Below are positions 31,865-32,460 of a stretch of DNA of 32,460 bases, piece by piece (position 1 is the first letter of the stretch; every line of letters begins with the position of its first letter). Below the pieces are notes generated by a model. It ran no database searches. It worked only from the letters and a program-made list of their open reading frames with translations, and was not told the DNA's origin. This DNA comes from Treponema sp. UBA1793 (GTDB lineage: Bacteria; Spirochaetota; Spirochaetia; Treponematales; Treponemataceae): assembly GCA_002314445.1 (NCBI GenBank), contig DCFX01000003.1:1-32460 (forward strand). Reading direction: 5' to 3'. Position numbers and translations under genes: made by a program.

Positions 31865-32227
31865 ATGGAAACAGAACTATTAAAAATGGGGTTTTTTAAA
31901 CGTAATGAGCGTGTGAAAAATCCCGCTGATTTTAAGAATCTGTTTAAAAAAGGAAAAAAGACAGGTGTTTCCGGTGCGAAACTGTTTTATGCAGAAAACG
32001 GACAGGAAAAAAATCGTATAGGTTTTCCTTTACCTCGCGGATACGGTAACGCGGTGCAAAGGAATCTGTCTAAACGGTACAGCCGTGAAGTCTATCGTTT
32101 ATTTAAAACACATCTGAACACCGGTTATGATATGCTGTTGCTGGTATATCCCGGAAATGATTCGTTCAACGAGCGATGTGTTCAATTTCGATCATTGTGT
32201 GAAAAGGCAGGATTAATCAGGAAATGA
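31865..32227 (+). CDS. rnpA: Ribonuclease P protein component
   Basis: A 120-residue basic protein that assists the RNase P RNA in maturing tRNA 5' ends. The family core is recognisable as RVKNPADFKNLFKKGKK near the N-terminus and GYGNAVQRNLSKRYSREVYR at about residues 59-78. The usual RNR motif (KRNRxKR) reads QRNLSKR, so one arginine is replaced by leucine. The start at 31865 has no clear ribosome-binding site; an in-frame ATG at 31886 (MGFFKRNERV) is an equally plausible start. Its end overlaps yidD by four bases (ATGA). The rpmH-rnpA-yidD order supports the call. Confidence 0.9.
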   Translation: METELLKMGFFKRNERVKNPADFKNLFKKGKKTGVSGAKLFYAENGQEKNRIGFPLPRGYGNAVQRNLSKRYSREVYRLFKTHLNTGYDMLLLVYPGNDSFNERCVQFRSLCEKAGLIRK

Positions 32228-32445
32228 AAAAATTTCTGACGAAATTTTTCTATCTTTGCATCCGTGCTTATCAAATTTGTATTTCTCCTTTGTTTCCCGC
32301 ATGCTGCAGGTATGAGCCTACGTGTTCACAGTATGCAATTGAGGCAATTCAAAAATATGGACCTGGTAAGGGCCTTTTTCTTGCAATTAAACGTATTCTC
32401 CGATGTAATCCTTATCATGCCGGAGGATACGATCCTGTTCCATAA
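32224..32445 (+). CDS. yidD: Membrane protein insertion efficiency factor YidD
   Basis: A complete 73-residue protein with the family signature PLFPACCRYEPTCSQYAIEAI (key Cys, Arg, Cys, S-Q-Y) and the end RILRCNPYHAGGYDPVP. YidD is a small peripheral inner-membrane protein thought to assist YidC-dependent insertion. Start overlaps the rnpA stop. The conserved neighbour yidC would be expected next. Confidence 0.95.
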   Translation: MKKFLTKFFYLCIRAYQICISPLFPACCRYEPTCSQYAIEAIQKYGPGKGLFLAIKRILRCNPYHAGGYDPVP

Positions 32446-32448
32446 CTA

Positions 32449-32460
32449 ATGGAGATTCAA
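32449..32460 (+). CDS. yidC: Possible start of yidC (membrane protein insertase), cut by the window edge
   Basis: Only ATG GAG ATT CAA (MEIQ) is visible, three bases after the yidD stop. The call rests on the conserved rpmH-rnpA-yidD-yidC gene order, not on sequence. A Shine-Dalgarno is not evident nearby. Confidence 0.35.

Noticed and set aside
1..32460. tRNA, rRNA or other stable RNA genes
   Set aside because: I looked for cloverleaf-like GGTTCRA-type arms and rRNA segments in the gaps between genes and found none convincing; a covariance-model scan would be decisive.

Overview
The window looks like a chromosomal replication-origin region of a spirochaete, most likely a Treponema-type organism. 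Evidence: a dnaA-dnaN-recF-DUF721 block beside gyrB-gyrA; ParB/parS and DnaA-box clusters; treponeme-like accessory genes; moderate GC content. The species cannot be read from the sequence.

Layout. (1) 1-2.5 kb, minus strand: a patchy accessory stretch with the start of a flavodoxin-like gene, a class I methyltransferase and an aminoglycoside-phosphotransferase-like kinase. Each of the latter two genes is followed by the 3' remnant of another gene. yfcE comes next upstream. (2) 2.5-3.5 kb: a TrmH/SpoU RNA methyltransferase whose first 12 codons are duplicated around a 160-bp hairpin-rich insert. (3) 3.5-8.5 kb, minus strand: a sugar operon (xylulokinase-like kinase, DUF4867 protein, fucose/arabinose-isomerase-family enzyme, LacI-type regulator) with a clear promoter and a palindromic operator at its head. 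(4) 8.5-11.1 kb, minus strand: a DinB/maleylpyruvate-isomerase-like protein and a secreted GH5 glycosidase. (5) 11.1-16.0 kb, plus strand: a complete branched-chain amino acid ABC transporter, livKHMGF. Its leader carries a premature intrinsic terminator inside a short valine/isoleucine-containing ORF. (6) 16.1-19.0 kb: pyruvate phosphate dikinase with an unusual 66-residue histone-H1-like lysine-rich tail. (7) 19.1-21.5 kb, minus strand: a small membrane protein and a PcrA/UvrD helicase, both apparently from leaderless transcripts. (8) 21.55-22.66 kb: about 1.1 kb without genes, holding six parS-type sites, at least four perfect DnaA boxes in inverted pairs and the gyrA terminator. (9) 22.7-27.1 kb, minus strand: gyrB-gyrA. 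(10) 27.2-32.46 kb, plus strand: dnaA, dnaN, recF, a DciA-like DUF721 gene, rpmH, rnpA, yidD and the probable first codons of yidC.

The dnaA-dnaN gap holds a second DnaA-box cluster that ends in a DnaA box, a GC-rich block, six DnaA-trio-like triplets and an AT-rich stretch, which is the architecture of a basal unwinding element. With the parS/DnaA-box cluster 6 kb away, the origin looks bipartite: one half suited to ParB loading and DnaA binding, the other to strand opening. Gyrase and initiator genes lie between the two halves.

The most notable observations are the interleaved parS/DnaA-box palindrome, the unwinding element, the exact '-10 hexamer, six bases, ATG' spacing at three genes without Shine-Dalgarno sequences, the basic tail on PpdK, the livK leader terminator, and the hairpin insert in the RNA methyltransferase gene. 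No tRNA, rRNA, CRISPR array or transposase gene was seen.
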